Positions 21,517 to 24,608 of a stretch of 24,608 nt of DNA are shown here, piece after piece. The stretch comes from an uncultured Eubacteriales bacterium. Its GTDB lineage: Bacteria > Bacillota > Clostridia > Oscillospirales > Oscillospiraceae. Under the pieces are notes generated by a model. It saw nothing but the letters and a program-made list of their open reading frames with translations, was not told the origin of the DNA and made no database searches. Each line of letters begins with the position of its first letter. Positions within the stretch are counted from its first letter, which is position 1. The stretch covers positions 1 to 24,608 of the forward strand of contig CABVBV010000015.1 in the NCBI GenBank assembly GCA_902496595.1, written 5' to 3'. Both the position numbers and the translations under genes were made by a program.

Positions 21517-24500
21517 ATGAAAAAGATACTGTTCCTGACCGCCATACTGACACTCCTCTGCTGCACGCTGCTCGTCATCGGCGCATCGGCGGACTACAGC
21601 GGTACGACGACGTCGCCCGCGATGGTCGATGGCGTGTACCAGATACGCACCGCCGAGGAACTCTACTGGTTCGCAAATTATGTGAACAAAACCAATCCGA
21701 CCGCCAACGCCAAGCTGACGGCGAACATCACCATCAACTCGAACGTGCTGGATAGTGACGGCAACCTCAACGTAACACCGGCCTACGAGTGGACGCCCAT
21801 GGAACGCTACTACGGCACCTTTGACGGGAATGGCAAGACCATATCCGGCCTGTACCTGTCCGAAACCGTTGGAAATGAAGGTGATGCGGCAGAACCCGGC
21901 GGCAGCTGTTTTACCGGTATGTTCCGTATTATTGAGCAAGGCGGCACTGTTAAAAATCTCAGACTTGCCGACAGCTATGTCGGCGGCGAATTTCTAAAAA
22001 AGGGAGAGAATGGTAATAACTACATATCGCATTTAGGCGGGATCTGTGGCAACAATAAGGGAACTGTATCGGGCTGCACTTTCAGCGGTACTTTGTACGC
22101 GACTTCTCCTTATCCGATCAATAATCCGGCCATCGGGGGCATCTGCGGCCTCAATACCGGTTTGCTGGAGAATTGTGATTTCAATGGCCACCTTGAAGCA
22201 AATAACAGCTACAATGATAAGCGCTCTTACTTTTTTTCCTACGGAGGCGGCATCTGCGGCTGGAATTATCGCACCGTGAAGGGATGCACTAACAGGGGTA
22301 CAATTACCGGGGGCGGCTATAACCCTGCTGCCGGGGGAATTTGCGGCGCAAGTTTTCATGGTAGTTATGACAGCACCATAGAGGGCTGCGAGAATCATGG
22401 AAATGTGACCGCCATAACCAGAGGGGGTTCAGGTTTTACAAGCTGCGCAGCCGGCATTCTTGCGATTGGGGAAAATAGCACGGTAAAGAGCTGCAAAAAC
22501 TGCGGGGCAGTCACAGGTGCAAATTATGCGGGTGGAATCGCCGGAAAATTCTATGGAAATATGATTTCCTGCACCAACAGCGAGACGGTTGAGGCCTATT
22601 ATGAATATGCAGGCGGGATATGCGCTTATGCGATGGAAGGCGAAGGAACAATAATTAATGAATGCGCCAACTACGCTGAGGTTAAAATCAGTGACAATAG
22701 CGCAGGTGGAACGACATATTTGGGCGGTATATGCGGCAGAGTGCGTTGTGATGGGATCTTGGTCGTGAACTGCTATAATACCGGCGACCTGCACGGCTCT
22801 CAGAATAATTCCAATGACACGATGTACATAGGCGGCATATGCGGAAGTATGGATAGGGGTGGTTTAAAAGAAGATGAATTAAGACTTTCTGCTCGCGCAT
22901 GGCACTGCTGTAATACAGGAAGCATTACCAAACCAGAAGTTGGTGCGGTGACGGCAGACGGATTGTGTGGAGCATATAGTATGTATGATTTAACATTTGT
23001 GACCAATTGCATCTGGCTCGACCGGAACGGCACCGGCAGCGCAGATACCGGCGCCATGACTCCAGAACAGTTTGCACGCGGCGAGGCGGCCGGGCTTCTG
23101 AACAGGTGGGAGGCTAGAGATGATTATTCGTTTATAACGTTCAACGGCAAAGCATGGAAGGTCGGCGATGACGGCGATGACGGCTATCCGGTTTTGGCCG
23201 GCGGCGAAAACACTCTCGTCAAGGTGGACTTTGTCGAGGGTGACAATGTGCTGATGACCTTCTACACGAATGAGGGAGATACGCTCAAGAGCCTGGATTC
23301 GATAGACTTCAGCGACGCAAAACTGAGCATCGGCGAAAAAGAAATTGAAAGCAGCTCATTGCCGACCACGACATTTGACGGCGATACCACTATAACCGTT
23401 AACGGCGAGTTCAAATACAAGCTCACGGCGACTGTGACAGGCAGCGTGAGCAAGGTATACGACGGCACCGTTGCTGTGACCAATGCCGATGGGCTGAAGC
23501 TGGAGCTTTCCGGAATAATGACCGGAGACGAAGTCGGCGTCAGTGCAGTAAAATACAACTTTGACAGCGCGAATGCGGGTAGCAAAAGTATAGAAGCGGA
23601 GAGCATCACGCTCAGCGGCAAGGAGGCGGGTAAGTATGCGCTCGCCGCCGCCGACGTGTCGTGCAGCGTCGTGACCGCCGAAATTACCCACAGGCCGATT
23701 ACCGCGTCCATCGACGGCACCGTGAGCAAGGAGTACGACGGCAATGCGGATATGCCGGAAAGCCATGGCCTTAGCATCACGTTTAATGCTAATGATATAA
23801 TTGGCAGCGATGAAGTTACCGCCACGGCTGCCAGTTACGTTTACGACAACAAAAACGCCGGCGAGGACAAGGCCGTCACTGCAAGCGGCATCATGCTTGA
23901 CGGCGCGGCCGCGGGCAACTACTCCCTTAGCAGCACCACCGCGACCGGCACAGTCGGAGAAATCACACAAAGGACAGTCGCCCCGTCCATCGACGGCACA
24001 GTGACCAAGGTATACGACGGTACGACGAACGCGCCGTCCGGCTTGAGCATCGCGCTCGACAGGGCCGTTGCCGGCGACAATGTCACCGCCACGGCTTCAA
24101 GCTACGCTTACGACAACGCCAATGTCGGTGAGGGCAAGACCATAACCGCGAGCGGCATAACGCTCAGCGGTTCGGATGCGGGCAACTATACCCTCAGCGC
24201 CGAAAGCGCGGCCTGCCCCGGCGAGATAACGAAAAAGAAACTCACCGCGTCCATCGACGGCACCGTGAGCAAGGAGTACGACGGCAATGCGGACGTGCCT
24301 GACGGCCTGAGCATTATACTCAACGGGGTTATCCCCAGCGACAACGGCAATGTTACAGCCACGGCGACCTTCGCTTTCGCCGACCCGAACGCCGGCAGCG
24401 GCAAGACTGTCAATGCAAGCGGCATCACGCTCGGCGGCGCGGCTGCGGGCAACTATGCCGTCAGCACCACCGCGACCGGCACAGTCGGAGAAATCACACA

Positions 24501-24608
24501 AAGGACAGTCACCCCGTCCATCGACGGCACAGTGACCAAGGAATACGACGGCACGACGGACGCACCGTCCGGCTTGAGCATCGCGCTCGACAGGGCCGTT
24601 GCCGGCGA
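21517..24608 (+). CDS. Large secreted GLUG/YDG-repeat surface protein, 3' end outside window
   Basis: The frame is open from ATG 21517 (GGGAGG RBS) to the right edge: 1030 codons without a stop. Signal peptide MKKILFLTAILTLLCCTLLVIGASA (cut before Asp). Residues about 30-130: a domain shared with the broken SLH gene (EELYWFANYVN; GTFDGNGKTISGLYL). Residues about 130-490: nine GLUG-like turns (GGICGxNxGxxxxCxxxG), probably a beta-solenoid, with 23 cysteines. Residues about 520-640: LLNRW ... GYPVLAGG, then a domain beginning VKVDFVEGDNVLMTFYTNEGD. From about 636: at least five YDG repeats of 88-93 residues (SIDGTVSKEYDGNA), an Ig-like adhesin-type fold. The relative at 6442 ends in SLH repeats, so this protein may too. 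Probably a wall-associated adhesin-type protein; the ligand is unknown. Confidence 0.88.
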   Translation, partial: MKKILFLTAILTLLCCTLLVIGASADYSGTTTSPAMVDGVYQIRTAEELYWFANYVNKTNPTANAKLTANITINSNVLDSDGNLNVTPAYEWTPMERYYGTFDGNGKTISGLYLSETVGNEGDAAEPGGSCFTGMFRIIEQGGTVKNLRLADSYVGGEFLKKGENGNNYISHLGGICGNNKGTVSGCTFSGTLYATSPYPINNPAIGGICGLNTGLLENCDFNGHLEANNSYNDKRSYFFSYGGGICGWNYRTVKGCTNRGTITGGGYNPAAGGICGASFHGSYDSTIEGCENHGNVTAITRGGSGFTSCAAGILAIGENSTVKSCKNCGAVTGANYAGGIAGKFYGNMISCTNSETVEAYYEYAGGICAYAMEGEGTIINECANYAEVKISDNSAGGTTYLGGICGRVRCDGILVVNCYNTGDLHGSQNNSNDTMYIGGICGSMDRGGLKEDELRLSARAWHCCNTGSITKPEVGAVTADGLCGAYSMYDLTFVTNCIWLDRNGTGSADTGAMTPEQFARGEAAGLLNRWEARDDYSFITFNGKAWKVGDDGDDGYPVLAGGENTLVKVDFVEGDNVLMTFYTNEGDTLKSLDSIDFSDAKLSIGEKEIESSSLPTTTFDGDTTITVNGEFKYKLTATVTGSVSKVYDGTVAVTNADGLKLELSGIMTGDEVGVSAVKYNFDSANAGSKSIEAESITLSGKEAGKYALAAADVSCSVVTAEITHRPITASIDGTVSKEYDGNADMPESHGLSITFNANDIIGSDEVTATAASYVYDNKNAGEDKAVTASGIMLDGAAAGNYSLSSTTATGTVGEITQRTVAPSIDGTVTKVYDGTTNAPSGLSIALDRAVAGDNVTATASSYAYDNANVGEGKTITASGITLSGSDAGNYTLSAESAACPGEITKKKLTASIDGTVSKEYDGNADVPDGLSIILNGVIPSDNGNVTATATFAFADPNAGSGKTVNASGITLGGAAAGNYAVSTTATGTVGEITQRTVTPSIDGTVTKEYDGTTDAPSGLSIALDRAVAG
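23428..24608 (+). repeat. Tandem YDG repeats, array continuing past the window
   Basis: YDG codons begin at 23458, 23734, 24013, 24277 and 24544, giving units of 276, 279, 264 and 267 bases, all multiples of three. Alternate units are most alike: 23932-24077 and 24463-24608 differ at only a handful of positions over 146 bases, and about 50 bases starting at 23701 recur exactly at 24244. This suggests recent two-unit duplication or gene conversion. Confidence 0.85.

Noticed and set aside
23428..24608. CRISPR-like or satellite repeat
   Set aside because: The repeats are about 270 bp, in one open frame and encode YDG protein domains; there are no short repeats with unique spacers.
21500..24608. 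- strand frames opposite the large gene (for example 23262-23825 and 23356-23970)
   Set aside because: The + strand is open for 1030 codons with signal peptide, GLUG and YDG domains; the opposite frames are low-complexity shadows of the repeats.

Overview
The window looks like a chromosome piece from a GC-rich, endospore-forming, anaerobic Firmicute, most likely a gut member of the Oscillospirales/Clostridia. The indications are an alpha/beta-type small acid-soluble spore protein, SLH-domain and YDG/GLUG surface proteins, a Gram-positive starch-uptake operon with lipoprotein and transmembrane anchors, strong Shine-Dalgarno sites and frequent TTG starts. The genus is not resolved. No rRNA, tRNA, CRISPR array or transposase was recognised.

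Layout. (1) 1-6422: a starch/maltodextrin locus on the + strand. It holds the 3' end of a membrane-anchored starch-binding protein, then a tightly packed set of a maltodextrin-binding lipoprotein, two ABC permeases, a GH13 cyclomaltodextrinase/neopullulanase-like enzyme and a LacI-type regulator. A perfect hairpin at the lacI stop codon ends it. Polymer is bound outside, oligosaccharides are imported, cut inside, and the regulator closes the loop. No transport ATPase is present. (2) 6442-7775: a broken SLH surface-protein gene on the - strand with three frame breaks. (3) 7865-10489: an 874-residue fusion of a Tet(M)/EF-G-like ribosomal GTPase with a Rae1/YacP-like NYN endoribonuclease, on the - strand. 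(4) 10490-13334: a PlsC-type acyltransferase with a zinc ribbon, overlapping a GltS-family carrier; their leader holds a promoter and a terminator-like hairpin. (5) 13437-18580: a spore protein, two convergent MATE exporters, a Cys/His-rich MarR-type regulator divergent from the second exporter, and a LysR-type regulator. (6) 18652-21320: a UPF0340 (YwlG-like) protein, divergent from a DUF3048 lipoprotein and a RarD-type EamA transporter. (7) 21517 to the right edge: at least 1030 codons of a secreted, Cys-rich GLUG plus YDG-repeat protein, cut by the window end.

Most notable. The GTPase-endonuclease fusion joins two ribosome A-site-directed activities. A roughly 200-bp module (promoter, two hairpins, RBS, signal peptide) is shared by the broken SLH gene and the large YDG gene 13.5 kb away in opposite orientation. 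In the first copy the module also encodes the last codons and stop of the GTPase gene. The MarR-type regulator carries a Cys cluster and a His-His-Gly-Pro region, with palindromic sites over its own promoter and a half-site over that of the neighbouring exporter.
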